Below, piece after piece: positions 8,636-17,924 of a stretch of DNA of 64,000 nt. The DNA is from Paraburkholderia ferrariae NBRC 106233 (GTDB taxonomy: Bacteria; Pseudomonadota; Gammaproteobacteria; Burkholderiales; Burkholderiaceae): the NCBI RefSeq assembly GCF_000685035.1, contig NZ_BAYB01000012.1:1-64000 (forward strand), read 5' to 3'. Below the pieces are notes generated by a model. It was not told the DNA's origin, ran no database searches, and was given only the letters and a program-made list of their open reading frames with translations. The position numbers were made by a program, and so were the translations under genes. Position 1 is the stretch's first letter. Each line of letters opens with the position of its first letter.

Positions 8636-9454
8636 TCACGCGAACAGGCGCCGTTTGATCCGCTGCAGCGTCCGGTAAGGCATGACAAAGTGCAGCAGGC
8701 TTTTTGCGAGCCCCGCCCAGTCGCGCCAGTTGAACACATTCAGGTAGGCCAGTTGCAGGCGCAGCGTCGAAACGATCTGCCGGCGCCGCTTCGTGGCGCT
8801 GATGCCCCCCTCGTTGACCTCGTAGAAGAGCCCCAGTTCGGGCAGGTTCGCGCAGTCGTAGCGCCGCATCAGCCGCAGGAACAGATCGAGATCCTCGGCG
8901 GCCGGGTATTGACGGCGGTAGTTGCCCACGACCTTGACCGCTTCCACGCGCAACATCACGGAAGGATGGACGAGCGGCGAGCGCAGCAGGCGTTCGCGCT
9001 TGAGTTGCTGCGGCTGCACTGCCGGGCGCAGCATGAAGAGCGGCTCGCCGCTGCGCGTCACCACCTGGGTCCACATGCCGAGCGCCGCGAGCGCGGGCGA
9101 GGCTTCCATGCGCGCGCGCTGCTTTGCGAGCCGCTGCGGCACGCTCAGGTCGCCCGCGTCGATGCGCGCCGCATAGCGGAAGCCGCGCGCCGCGAGTGCG
9201 TCGATGCCGGCTTCCAGCGCACGCTCGATGCCGCCGTTCTTCGGCATGCGCAGGATCTCCACCTGCATGCCCGGCAGATCGGGCGCGGCGATCGGCGGCG
9301 TGCTGCCGTCGTCCACGACGAGCGCGTAGATCGGCGCGTCCTCCTTGAACGACGCCAGCGTGCGTTCGACATCGGCCTGGCCGTTAAAGGCGGGCATCAG
9401 CACGGCGACGTCGGCGAGTGCGCCTTCGCGTGCGGTGGCGGGGGTGTTCGTCAT
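8636..9454 (-). CDS. GT2 family glycosyltransferase
   Basis: 272-residue GT-A glycosyltransferase. The N-terminal VAVLMPAFNG is the usual first strand, VVDDGSTPP lies near residue 47, RIDAGDLS near 98 fills the DxD position, and PAAEDLDLFLRL near 184 is the ED acceptor-side motif. The ATG start overlaps the stop of the upstream flippase gene (ATGA), which fixes the start and shows coupling. It probably acts on the same lipid-linked glycan the flippase exports. Donor and acceptor are unknown. Confidence 0.85.
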   Translation of the reverse strand: MTNTPATAREGALADVAVLMPAFNGQADVERTLASFKEDAPIYALVVDDGSTPPIAAPDLPGMQVEILRMPKNGGIERALEAGIDALAARGFRYAARIDAGDLSVPQRLAKQRARMEASPALAALGMWTQVVTRSGEPLFMLRPAVQPQQLKRERLLRSPLVHPSVMLRVEAVKVVGNYRRQYPAAEDLDLFLRLMRRYDCANLPELGLFYEVNEGGISATKRRRQIVSTLRLQLAYLNVFNWRDWAGLAKSLLHFVMPYRTLQRIKRRLFA

Positions 9455-10722
9455 GAGGCCAGCTTGAAGCGGATGTAATAGAAGTTCACGCACGCGGCGG
9501 CCACGTAGCCCGCCGCGAGTCCGGCGAGTGCGCCATAGGCGCCGAGGCGCCCGATGGCCACGAGGTTCACGGCAAAGGCCACGGCGAGCGCGAGCAGCCA
9601 TTTCGCGAGCAGGACGAACTTGGCCTGGTACTTGAGCACGATGAGGTTGCCAATCGCCTCGATGCCCGCGGGCACCGAAAGCCAGACCGCCCAGCGGAAA
9701 ATGCCGGCCGCCTCGGCGTAGGCGGGGCCGAACACATGGCCGATGATGAAGCCGGCCAGGGCGTCGAGCACGAGCGCACCCGCGATCATCAGCACGGCCG
9801 TCATGGCGAAGAGCCGCACGAGGTTGCGCTTGAGCTGCGCCGCTTCCTGCACGCGATAGACAAAGGCGGGGGCGATGGTCTGCGCGAGCATGAGCGCGAG
9901 CGTGATCCAGTTTTCGTTGAGCTGCTGCGCGGCCGAGTAGCGGCCCAGATCGGCGAACGAGATCGTGCGTTCGAGCATGAGCCGGTCGAGCTTCAGGAAC
10001 AGGTACATGCAGATGAGGCCGAGCCAGAACACGGTGCCGGCCGTGGCGAAGTGGCGGAACAGCGTGCGCTCCACGTGCCAGCCGAGCTTGCCGCCATGGC
10101 GGCGCCGGTAGTAGAGCACGAGGGCCGCGCCGATCGCGGCCGCTTCGAGCGCCCAGAGCCAGCCGAAGCCCGCGGCCGGGAAAGCCGCGCGCGCGAGCAG
10201 CCAGACGAGGAGCGCCTTGATGACGGCCGTCGTCATGCTCGCCAGCAATTGCGGCTTGCTGTAAGTCATGCTCTGCAGCCAGGCGTTGATTACGCCGACG
10301 AAAGGCTCGCGAAACAGCATGGTCAACGCGAGCCCGGCGAGCATCGCGCCGACGAGCGGGTCGGTCGCGCCCGCCGCGATGCCCGCCCAGGTCAGCAGCA
10401 GCGCGGCGGCCGAGACGCCGATGCGCAAGGCAAACGCACTGCCGAGCACGGTGCCCAGTTCCTGCGGGGGCCGGTTGACGATGGTCGGCACGAGGATCTC
10501 CGCGCCGCAGACCCAGGTGATGGGGGCGAGCACGAGCAGCAGCGTATTGGCGTACTGCCACTTGCCGAACACGTCCGGGCCGAAATAGCGCGCCAGCACG
10601 CCGCTGATCACAATGGCGACAGCGATCTGCGTGACCCGTTCGAGGCCCAGCCAGACGATGTTGGAGAGCGCCCGCGCCACGTCCGGGTTGGCGTAGCGCC
10701 GGATGTTCAAGAGGCTCGGCAT
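9451..10722 (-). CDS. Polysaccharide flippase (Wzx-like, MOP superfamily)
   Basis: 423-residue inner-membrane protein with about twelve hydrophobic helices, expected to flip undecaprenyl-linked repeat units to the periplasm. The N-terminus NIVWLGLERVTQIAVAIVIS followed by ARYFGPDVFGKWQYA is the typical first-helix signature of Wzx/MOP exporters. I start at the ATG at 10722; an upstream in-frame ATG (10755) adds 11 residues with no obvious benefit. The downstream GT2 gene overlaps its stop. No Wzy polymerase was recognised in the window. Confidence 0.85.
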   Translation of the reverse strand: MPSLLNIRRYANPDVARALSNIVWLGLERVTQIAVAIVISGVLARYFGPDVFGKWQYANTLLLVLAPITWVCGAEILVPTIVNRPPQELGTVLGSAFALRIGVSAAALLLTWAGIAAGATDPLVGAMLAGLALTMLFREPFVGVINAWLQSMTYSKPQLLASMTTAVIKALLVWLLARAAFPAAGFGWLWALEAAAIGAALVLYYRRRHGGKLGWHVERTLFRHFATAGTVFWLGLICMYLFLKLDRLMLERTISFADLGRYSAAQQLNENWITLALMLAQTIAPAFVYRVQEAAQLKRNLVRLFAMTAVLMIAGALVLDALAGFIIGHVFGPAYAEAAGIFRWAVWLSVPAGIEAIGNLIVLKYQAKFVLLAKWLLALAVAFAVNLVAIGRLGAYGALAGLAAGYVAAACVNFYYIRFKLAS

Positions 10723-11027
10723 GGCGTGGCGGTACGGCGGGCACGCTGCGTGCACAGGGGACGCGCTTCTGGCATCGTCGATTTTATCGTCGGGAAACGG
10801 CGAGGCATTAAAATGGGTGCCTTAACAGGTGCATTGGCGGTTCAGGCGCCCGGGAAAAGTCCGGCAGCCTGCGCGTACACGGCTCTGCGCACAGGACGAG
10901 CGGCCAAAAAACCGCAATTATAGTTTGTAACGGATTCGACTTTTCGTAACCGCCTGCATAAGAATGCCGCCGCGGTGTGTTACGAATAAGCGCATTATTC
11001 AATGAACGACGGACAGCGAGCTTCATC
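10723..11027. promoter_or_regulatory. Divergent intergenic region, flippase / mutase
   Basis: About 300 bases between divergent genes. The half near the mutase is AT-richer than its surroundings. TTCGAC (near 10936) and TAAGAAT (near 10960) with about 18 bases between them could be a sigma-70 promoter for the mutase. Towards the flippase there is TTAAAATGG. No operator-like palindrome was found. Promoter calls are by eye and weak. Confidence 0.3.
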
Positions 11028-12422
11028 ATGATCTCTCAATCGATTTTCAAGGCCTACGACATTCGCGGCGTGGTCGGCAAGACGCTCGACACCGACACGG
11101 CCCGCGCCATTGGCCGCGCGTTCGGCAGCGAAGTGCGCGCACAGGGCGGCGACGCCGTGGTGATCGCGCGCGACGGCCGGCTCTCGGGCCCGGACCTGAT
11201 CCGCGCGCTGGGCGACGGCCTGTGCGAGGCCGGCGTGGACGTGGTGGACGTGGGCATGGTGCCCACGCCGGTGGGCTACTTTGCCGCGAGCGTGCCGCTC
11301 AGGCTGCCCGAAGGCGAGCGCGTGATCGATTCGTGCATCGTCGTGACGGGCAGCCACAACCCGCCCGACTACAACGGCTTCAAGATGGTCCTGCGCGGCA
11401 AGGCGATCTACGGCGACCAGATCCAGGCGCTCTACCAGCGCATCGTGGCTGGCCGCTTCGACTCGGGCGAGGGCAGCTACACGAAGTACGACATCGCCGA
11501 CGAATATGTGGCGCGCATCGTGGGCGATGTGAAGCTCTCGCGCCCGATCAAGATCGTCGTGGACACCGGCAACGGCGTGGCGGGCGACCTCGCGCCGCGT
11601 CTCTTCAAAGCCATGGGCTGCGAGCTCGTCGAGCTCTTCACGCAGGTGGACGGCACGTTCCCGAACCACCATCCGGACCCTGCGCACCCCGAAAACCTGC
11701 AGGACGTGATCCGCGCGCTCAAGGAAACCGATGCCGAAATCGGCTTCGCGTTCGACGGCGACGGCGACCGCCTCGGCGTCGTGACGAAGGACGGCCAGAT
11801 CATCTATCCGGATCGTCAGCTCATGCTGTTCGCCGAGGAAGTGCTCTCGCGCAACCCGGGCAAGCAGATCATCTACGACGTGAAGTGCACGCGCAATCTC
11901 GCGAAGTGGGTGAAGGACAAGGGCGGCGAGCCGCTCATGTGGAAGACGGGCCACTCGCTCGTGAAGGCGAAGCTGCGCGAAACCGGCGCGCCGCTCGCGG
12001 GCGAAATGAGCGGCCACGTGTTCTTCAAGGACCGCTGGTACGGTTTCGACGACGGCCTGTACACGGGCGCGCGCCTGCTCGAAATCCTCACGCGCGTGGC
12101 CGACCCGAGCCAGTTGCTCAACAGCCTGCCGAACTCGCACGCCACGCCGGAGCTGCAACTGAAGCTGGAGGAGGGCGAGAACTTTGCGCTGATTGCGAAG
12201 CTGCAGCAGAACGCGAAGTTCACGGGCGCCGACGAGGTCATCACCATCGACGGCCTGCGCGTGGAGTATCCGGATGGCTTCGGCCTCGCGCGCTCGTCGA
12301 ATACGACGCCGGTGGTGGTGATGCGCTTCGAAGCCGACAACGACGCTGCGCTCGCGCGCATCCAGGCCGACTTCAAGCGCGTGATCCTCGCGGAAAAGCC
12401 GGATGCGAAGCTGCCGTTCTAG
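11028..12422 (+). CDS. manB: Phosphomannomutase/phosphoglucomutase (AlgC/ManB type)
   Basis: 464-residue alpha-D-phosphohexomutase that interconverts hexose 6- and 1-phosphates, supplying GDP-mannose or UDP-glucose precursors for LPS, capsule and exopolysaccharide. The phosphoserine loop is seen as TGSHNPPDYNG (Ser109), the metal loop as DGDGDR (residues 243-248), and the sugar-binding GEMSGH near 324. I take the ATG at 11028; an in-frame ATG at 10977 would add 17 unlikely residues. A strong terminator follows, so it is the end of its transcript. Dual PMM/PGM activity is typical of the group but not provable here. Confidence 0.92.
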   Translation: MISQSIFKAYDIRGVVGKTLDTDTARAIGRAFGSEVRAQGGDAVVIARDGRLSGPDLIRALGDGLCEAGVDVVDVGMVPTPVGYFAASVPLRLPEGERVIDSCIVVTGSHNPPDYNGFKMVLRGKAIYGDQIQALYQRIVAGRFDSGEGSYTKYDIADEYVARIVGDVKLSRPIKIVVDTGNGVAGDLAPRLFKAMGCELVELFTQVDGTFPNHHPDPAHPENLQDVIRALKETDAEIGFAFDGDGDRLGVVTKDGQIIYPDRQLMLFAEEVLSRNPGKQIIYDVKCTRNLAKWVKDKGGEPLMWKTGHSLVKAKLRETGAPLAGEMSGHVFFKDRWYGFDDGLYTGARLLEILTRVADPSQLLNSLPNSHATPELQLKLEEGENFALIAKLQQNAKFTGADEVITIDGLRVEYPDGFGLARSSNTTPVVVMRFEADNDAALARIQADFKRVILAEKPDAKLPF

Positions 12423-12448
12423 TCGGCAGCACGCCCTGCGGCGAGAAG

Positions 12449-12474
12449 AGCCCGGCTTCTGCCGGGCTTTTTTT
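12449..12474 (+). terminator. Rho-independent terminator of the mutase gene
   Basis: Perfect 8-bp stem AGCCCGGC / GCCGGGCT with a TTCT loop, followed at once by a run of seven T residues, starting 26 bases after the mutase stop. Confidence 0.95.
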
Positions 12475-12644
12475 GTCTATGGTTGCCGCTCGTTGCTGCT
12501 GTGTGCAGCGGTGAACATTCCCACGCGCTTAGCGCAACCGGGCGCGCCGCGATTCCTCCATACTTCATTTCACACATTGTCGCGGGTGCGGGCGGTGCGT
12601 CGCGCCGCCGAGATCGCAACCGCTCGCCCGCAGGGGAAACGCAC

Positions 12645-13013
12645 ATGCAACGCACGCCGCGCATCGTCAGGTTCATCGTCTCGGGCGGCGTTGCCACGGG
12701 CGTCCACGTTTCGGTCGCCTGGTGTGTGTTCGAATGGATCGTGCGCGACTCCACCGTCGCGAACGTCACGGCGTTCGTCGTGGCCAATGTCGTGTCCTTC
12801 CTGCTCCAGACGCTGTGGAGCTTCTCCTCGCAGCCGACCTTTGCGCGTTTTCTGCGGTTTGGCGCCGTGTCGCTCGGCGGGTTTCTCGTCGCGGCGCTGA
12901 TTCCCCTCGCCTGCGGCCGGCAGAATATGTGGCTGCCGACGCTGGCTGTGGTCGTTTGTATTCCCGCCGTTTCGTATGTCATGCACTCGCGCTGGACCTA
13001 TCGGGCGAGTTAA
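12645..13013 (+). CDS. GtrA-like membrane protein
   Basis: 122-residue protein with four membrane helices, matching the GtrA family. Family members are thought to flip polyprenyl-phosphate-linked sugars (such as undecaprenyl-phosphate glucose) so that periplasmic-side transferases can use them. FIVSGGVATGVHVSVAW at the N-terminus and VANVVSFLLQTLWSF in the middle are characteristic. The ATG at 12645 has AGGGGAAA upstream. It converges on the first GT87 gene, the two stop codons overlapping in a TTAA at 13010-13013. With the GtrB-like and GT87 genes it forms a Gtr-style module. Confidence 0.82.
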   Translation: MQRTPRIVRFIVSGGVATGVHVSVAWCVFEWIVRDSTVANVTAFVVANVVSFLLQTLWSFSSQPTFARFLRFGAVSLGGFLVAALIPLACGRQNMWLPTLAVVVCIPAVSYVMHSRWTYRAS

Positions 13014-14311
13014 ACGGGAAGCGCGGCGCTGTTCGAGCGGCGGCGGCCCGAGAGGAGAAACGCCTCGCGCAGTATTGCCGCGAGCATGAGCGGCAGCAGC
13101 ACCACTACCCATTGGCACGTGCCCGTCAGCACGATCGCGAGGAAAGCAGCGCATGGAGCGCACCACGCGGTCGCTGCGAGCGCATACGCGGCATAGATCG
13201 CGTAGATCGACGACCGCGGCCCCTGCCGGGAACGCGCATAGGCACACAAATAGATGACCGGCAGCAGCAGCCACGCGAGCTCGTAGTACACCAGATACGG
13301 TGGAATGAGCAGTGCCGCAACGACGGCGGCTGCCGTGCAGAGGTTCCGGTCCGCATGCCGGTACCACGCCAGCGCGGTCGTGCCCACGGCGACCGCGGCG
13401 AGTGCTCCATGCAGCGCGAGCGCGCAACCCTGCGTGGCGCCCATGTGTTTTGCCAGGGCGAATACGGTTGGCATGGCACACCAGAGATGGCCGCCGTCGC
13501 GATCGAGTGCGGCGTCCTGAAACCACGCAAGCGTATGGAGGCACGCCAGCCATAGCGGCCAGCCGAACGAGAACACGCTCACGGCGCACAGGCACGCGGC
13601 GCTCCCCATTGCCGCCACCAGAGCCCGATAGTGGCGGCCGCACAGGAACAGGAGGGGAAACAGCGGCGCCAACTGAGGCTTGATGACGAGCAACCCGGCA
13701 CAGACGCCGGCCCACACGGGCGCGGTGTCGAGCAAGCCGAGCGCGCCGGCGGCGAGGGCGAGCGTCAGCAACGAATTCTGACCGTGCACGGCCATGACCG
13801 CAAAACCGGGGAAGGCGAGCACGACGACCCACGGCAGCGGCCTTGTCCGCATGGCCGGTGCGCAGGCCCACAGGCAGGCGCTCAAGCTCACGCCCATGAA
13901 GACCGCATAGGCACCCGCATAGCGCAGCAAGGCGAGCGGATACACGAGCAACTGGAAGGGCGGCGGATAGACCCAGGGTCCGAACATCTGCGCGAGCGGC
14001 GTGCCGGCCTGCAGCTCGGCCTCGCACGCCAGCATGCGCGACTGATCGAATGCCGCGAGCGCACTGTCGCGTAGCGAAACCTGCGATGCACACCAGAAAA
14101 CGCGGAAATCGGAGCCGGGCAGCGGGACGCCCGGCACGTGCAGGCGCCAGTACGCGATGGCCCAGATACCCAGCAGCGAGGCTTGCAGCACGAGACACGC
14201 CGCACCGTACAGCGCAATGCGATCGCGCGTGAGCCAGCGCAGCGGCGCGATGGGGCCGCGCGCGCCAGCGATGCGCGTCGTCGTGTCGCTCATGACCGGC
14301 ATGCGTCGCAT
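13010..14311 (-). CDS. GT87 (DUF2029) integral membrane glycosyltransferase, copy 1
   Basis: 433-residue protein with about ten hydrophobic helices. GT87/DUF2029 enzymes (PimE is the studied mycobacterial member) use polyprenyl-phosphate sugars on the periplasmic side. Features shared with the two other copies here: an Asp in the first loop (SDFRVFWCAS near 67, probably the catalytic base), WVYPPPFQ near 112, HGQNSLLT near 176, and LLVIKPQLAPLFPL near 207. Alternative ATGs at 14302 and 14293 would shorten the N-terminus; none has a clear ribosome site. It lies 10 bases downstream of the GtrB-like gene. Acceptor and sugar are unknown. Confidence 0.75.
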   Translation of the reverse strand: MRRMPVMSDTTTRIAGARGPIAPLRWLTRDRIALYGAACLVLQASLLGIWAIAYWRLHVPGVPLPGSDFRVFWCASQVSLRDSALAAFDQSRMLACEAELQAGTPLAQMFGPWVYPPPFQLLVYPLALLRYAGAYAVFMGVSLSACLWACAPAMRTRPLPWVVVLAFPGFAVMAVHGQNSLLTLALAAGALGLLDTAPVWAGVCAGLLVIKPQLAPLFPLLFLCGRHYRALVAAMGSAACLCAVSVFSFGWPLWLACLHTLAWFQDAALDRDGGHLWCAMPTVFALAKHMGATQGCALALHGALAAVAVGTTALAWYRHADRNLCTAAAVVAALLIPPYLVYYELAWLLLPVIYLCAYARSRQGPRSSIYAIYAAYALAATAWCAPCAAFLAIVLTGTCQWVVVLLPLMLAAILREAFLLSGRRRSNSAALPV

Positions 14312-14320
14312 GGGCGCGGA

Positions 14321-15415
14321 CTACCGGCTCATCACACGCAGACGCGCGCCGCTGCGCCTGCGGGCGAGGTCGATCGCCGCGTTGCCGCTGCCGCGCACGT
14401 TGGCAGGTTGCACGGGGAGCGTGCTGACCTTGCTGGGCGCTTCGTAGCGGCGGCGGATCAGATAGATTGGCCGCTTCTTCGATTCGTCGTAGATCCGGCC
14501 GATATATTCACCAATCACGCCGATGCCGGCCAACTGGATGCCGCTCATGAAAAGCAGCACCGAAATCAGCGAGGCGTAGCCCGGCACGGGATTGCCGAAC
14601 AGCACGGTCCGCCCGATGATGAAGCCGCCGTAGCAGAACGCCAGTAAGGCGATTGCGCCGCCGATATAGGTCCAGCTGCGCAGCGGCACGGTGCTGAAGC
14701 TCGTGATGCCTTCGAGCGCGAAGTTCCACAGGCGCCAGCCCGAGAACTTGGTGTTGCCCGCGGTGCGCGGCGGGCGCTCGTAGTCGATCGTCACGGTCTG
14801 GAAGCCTACCCACGCGAACAGCCCCTTCATGAAGCGGTGGCGCTCGGGCAGGCTGCGCAGCGCGTTGACGACCTGGCGGTCCATGAGGCGAAAGTCGCCC
14901 ACGTTCTCCGGGATTTTCACTTCGGAGAGCTTATTGTGAACGCGATAGAAGAGCGCGGCTGTAGTGCGCTTGAGGAATGAATCGCAGGCGCGACTGGCGC
15001 GCCGTGCGAGCACGACCTCGGCGCCGGCGCGCCAGCGTTCGATCATCTCCGGGATCAGCGAGGGCGGGTCCTGCAGATCGGCGTCGATGACGACGACCGC
15101 ATCGCCCGATGCCTCGTCAAGCCCGGCGGTGAGCGCCGCCTCCTTGCCGAAGTTGCGCGTGAAGTCCACGACCTTCACGCGGCGGTCCCGCTCGCTCATG
15201 GCGACCAGCTTTTCGAGCGTGCCGTCGCGGCTGCCGTCGTTGACGCAGACGATCTCGAAGCGGATTGCCGGCACGCGCCCAAGCACGTCCAGCACCCGTT
15301 CGAAGAACGTCTCGACAGCCTCGCACTCGTTGTAGAACGGCGCGACCAGGGAGATCAGCGGCTTCCTTGCGGGCGCGTCGCCCGTGGCTGCGTTGTCGGG
15401 GAAGAGGGGCTTCAT
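14321..15415 (-). CDS. GtrB-like polyprenyl-phosphate glycosyltransferase (GT2)
   Basis: 364-residue GT2 enzyme with two C-terminal membrane helices, the layout of GtrB, ArnC and DPM synthases, which transfer a sugar from a nucleotide donor to undecaprenyl phosphate on the cytoplasmic face. The N-terminal domain shows LVAPFYNE, VNDGSRDGT near 58 and the metal motif VVIDADLQDPP at 108-118; near 175 NVGDFRLMDR is also typical. AGGAGACACC precedes the ATG, and the start overlaps the stop of the upstream GT87 gene. It would charge the lipid carrier that GtrA flips and the GT87 enzymes consume. Confidence 0.88.
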   Translation of the reverse strand: MKPLFPDNAATGDAPARKPLISLVAPFYNECEAVETFFERVLDVLGRVPAIRFEIVCVNDGSRDGTLEKLVAMSERDRRVKVVDFTRNFGKEAALTAGLDEASGDAVVVIDADLQDPPSLIPEMIERWRAGAEVVLARRASRACDSFLKRTTAALFYRVHNKLSEVKIPENVGDFRLMDRQVVNALRSLPERHRFMKGLFAWVGFQTVTIDYERPPRTAGNTKFSGWRLWNFALEGITSFSTVPLRSWTYIGGAIALLAFCYGGFIIGRTVLFGNPVPGYASLISVLLFMSGIQLAGIGVIGEYIGRIYDESKKRPIYLIRRRYEAPSKVSTLPVQPANVRGSGNAAIDLARRRSGARLRVMSR

Positions 15416-16686
15416 GGTGTCTCCTGTGCCGCAAGGCGGCAAGCCATACCGGCGGACATGCGTCTCTCGAGGGCGACGCGGCGCAGCAGCATCGCGAGGG
15501 TGAGGCAGGTAACGAGAGGGAAGAACTGGAAGTGCAGGCGGTCGATCACCGCGATGCCACTCACGGGTACGACCCAGAGCAGCGCGAGCCACTCTTTCTC
15601 CCAGCGCAGAAAACCGCGCTTCAGTGCGTAGCGGGCAAACCAGACGATCAGGATGCCGTACCAGGTGAGGTCGTAGTCGAACAGGTAGGGGCTCACCATC
15701 AGCGTTGCGCAGACCAGCGTCGCGGCGCGCAACTCAAAGGCGCACGGGCGCCACCATGCGTAGATCACGGCGAGGGCGCCCACGCAGGCCGATACGCCCT
15801 GCAGCGCATAGGCCAGCGAAGTGGGTACGTGGAGCATTCTCGCGAGCGAGAAGAACGTGGGGATGCGCGCGAGCGCGGCCACGCCGCTATCGACGAATCC
15901 CGCGATCAGCCCCATGTTCTGCACGAAGGCCTGGAGCGTGCCAAAGCCGAAGGCGAGCGTGGAGACCGCGAGCATGGCGAGCGCGGTGGCGGCAGTCGCG
16001 AAGAGCGCGCGCCACGAGCGCGAGCCCAGGAGCGCGAGCGGAATCAGCACGGCAAGGTGCGGCTTGATGCACAGCAGGCCCAGGCAGAATCCGGCAAGCC
16101 AGGGCCGGCGCTCGAGCATCACGAGGCCGAGTCCGATAAAGGAGGCGGTAAGCAGGCCGTTCTGGCCGGCGGCCAGAACGATGGCCGCGCCGGGAAACGC
16201 GAGCGCGATCAGCGCGACGCGGCGCCTCGGCAGCGTCGCATGGCAGACGGCGACGAACGCGAGCAGCGTGAACCCCAGAAAGACCGTCGCGGCAAGGCGA
16301 TACGGCATCAGCGCGAGGGGATAGACGAAGAGCAGGAAGGTCGGCGGATACAGCCATGGCAGGAGGCCGACGTCGTGGCCGAGCGCTGCGGTTTCCACCG
16401 CCGTGATCGTCGGGACGTGATAGGCGCTCATGGCATGCCCTTGCAGCGCGAGATGCGACGCGCTCCAGAAGGCGACGAAGTCGAGCGAGATCGGGCCGAG
16501 GTGCTCGCCGGGGTGCAGCCAGAGCACGCGCACGAGATACGAGAGCGTGGCGAGGACATAGCATGCGAGCGCGACCAGCGGATAAAGCCGCAGGCGTTCG
16601 CTGTTCAGCCAATGCGGGCGGGTCTGGCCGACCCGGGAATGCGGCGCGGCGGCGGCGCGCGCGGGCGCCTGGATGAGCGGGTTCAT
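15412..16686 (-). CDS. GT87 (DUF2029) integral membrane glycosyltransferase, copy 2
   Basis: 424-residue polytopic membrane protein, second of three GT87 paralogues here. The shared motifs are LDFVAFWSASH near 68 (putative catalytic Asp), LLPWLYPPTFLL near 106, AGQNGLLT near 173, and LLCIKPHLAVLIPL near 205. Both ends are coupled: its stop overlaps the GtrB-like start, and its start overlaps the stop of copy 3. It is diverged from copy 1 outside the motifs, so the copies are not recent duplicates and may add different sugars or act on different acceptors. Confidence 0.77.
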   Translation of the reverse strand: MNPLIQAPARAAAAPHSRVGQTRPHWLNSERLRLYPLVALACYVLATLSYLVRVLWLHPGEHLGPISLDFVAFWSASHLALQGHAMSAYHVPTITAVETAALGHDVGLLPWLYPPTFLLFVYPLALMPYRLAATVFLGFTLLAFVAVCHATLPRRRVALIALAFPGAAIVLAAGQNGLLTASFIGLGLVMLERRPWLAGFCLGLLCIKPHLAVLIPLALLGSRSWRALFATAATALAMLAVSTLAFGFGTLQAFVQNMGLIAGFVDSGVAALARIPTFFSLARMLHVPTSLAYALQGVSACVGALAVIYAWWRPCAFELRAATLVCATLMVSPYLFDYDLTWYGILIVWFARYALKRGFLRWEKEWLALLWVVPVSGIAVIDRLHFQFFPLVTCLTLAMLLRRVALERRMSAGMACRLAAQETP

Positions 16687-17924
16687 GAACGGACTCCCAT
16701 CGTGAGGCGCTGGCGGCGCAGGACCATCATCAGCATGAGCAGGAGGACGACCACGCCGGCCTGCGGCAGCCGCGCAACGCTATTGGCGAGCTCGAAGAGC
16801 GGCAGCAGCCAGCCCGCGGCGAGCAAGGTTTGCTCGCCGCGCAGCCAGCCCCCGCTCTGGCCGAGGGCGAAGAGGGCAGCAAGCGCAATGCCGAGCCAGG
16901 CGAGTTCGTAGTGCCACACATAGGGATTCGCAAGCAGCGTGGCGATGACGAAGACGCTGGCGCGAAGCCGCACGTCGCGCGTGCCGCGCCACACCGAGCA
17001 GGCCACGCCGATCGCCACGCAGGTCACGAGCGCCTGCGCCGCGTAGGCGGACCACAGCGGCAAACCGGCCGAGCGCAGGGCGGCAAAGGCGGAGGGCGAG
17101 CAGCACCAGAAGTGATCATTGCGCTCGAGAATGGACTCGCGCGCGAAGCGTGTGTTCGCGAGGAACATCGCGAGGGTCTGCGTGCCGCAGAGCAGTGTGC
17201 TCGTGAGCGTGAAGAGGCTCGCCGTGATGGCCGCGGAAGTCACCGTACGCCACGCGCGCGTTGCGATCAGCACGAACGGAAAGAGCAGCGCCATTTGTGG
17301 CTTGATGCTTAGCAAACCGATCAAAATGCCGGAGAGTACAGGCCGCTTGTCGAGCCAAAGCATGGCGGAGGCGACGAGCGCTGCGGTCAAGAGCGAATTC
17401 TGGCCGTAGAGTGCCGCGACGAACACGCCCGGGCTTGCCACGAGCGCGAGGACACCGACGTCGCGCCCGATCGACGTCGATGCGAGGCCCGAGAGACGCA
17501 TGGCCGCCCACGAGAAAACGACGAGACCGGCAATCGTTGCGAGTGCATAGGAGAGCGGCAGCGGCAGAAGCGAGAGCGGCGTGACGACGAGCAGAAACGT
17601 GGGCGGGTAGAGCCACGGCAGGAACGCGAACTCTTCGCGATTGCCGAAGAGCGCGCGCTCGATCGAAGCGAAGGTCGCCGGGTCGTAGGCCTGCCAGCTC
17701 GCGCCGTGCAGCATCACGTGCGACGCCGCCCAGAATACGGAGAAGTCGGTGGCGGGGCGGGCAATGCCCGTGTCCGTGAAGCCGGTGCTGTGCAGGGACC
17801 AGATGGCAATGAACACGGCGTAGAGCGCGAGCGCCGCAAGAGCGTACAGGCGAACCCGCGAGCGTGTGATCCAGGTGCGTACTGGCCGTCGTGTCCCGAT
17901 GGCTTCTTTGATGGAAAGATCCAT
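16683..17924 (-). CDS. GT87 (DUF2029) integral membrane glycosyltransferase, copy 3
   Basis: 413-residue polytopic protein, first gene of the - strand GT87/GtrB operon. Family motifs: ATDFSVFWAASH near 57 (putative catalytic Asp), FLPWLYPPTFLL near 99, YGQNSLLTAAL near 162, and LLSIKPQMALLFPF near 197. I use the ATG at 17924 (MDLSIKE); an upstream in-frame ATG at 18071 adds 49 residues that look non-coding. The operon promoter should lie in the following lower-GC gap. Function beyond lipid-linked sugar transfer is not known. Confidence 0.76.
   Translation of the reverse strand: MDLSIKEAIGTRRPVRTWITRSRVRLYALAALALYAVFIAIWSLHSTGFTDTGIARPATDFSVFWAASHVMLHGASWQAYDPATFASIERALFGNREEFAFLPWLYPPTFLLVVTPLSLLPLPLSYALATIAGLVVFSWAAMRLSGLASTSIGRDVGVLALVASPGVFVAALYGQNSLLTAALVASAMLWLDKRPVLSGILIGLLSIKPQMALLFPFVLIATRAWRTVTSAAITASLFTLTSTLLCGTQTLAMFLANTRFARESILERNDHFWCCSPSAFAALRSAGLPLWSAYAAQALVTCVAIGVACSVWRGTRDVRLRASVFVIATLLANPYVWHYELAWLGIALAALFALGQSGGWLRGEQTLLAAGWLLPLFELANSVARLPQAGVVVLLLMLMMVLRRQRLTMGVRS

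Noticed and set aside
8321..9478. Long + strand open frame across the CsgG-like relic and the GT2 gene
   Set aside because: Most of it is antisense to a clear GT2 gene; only the first part (before about 8470) has protein-like similarity.
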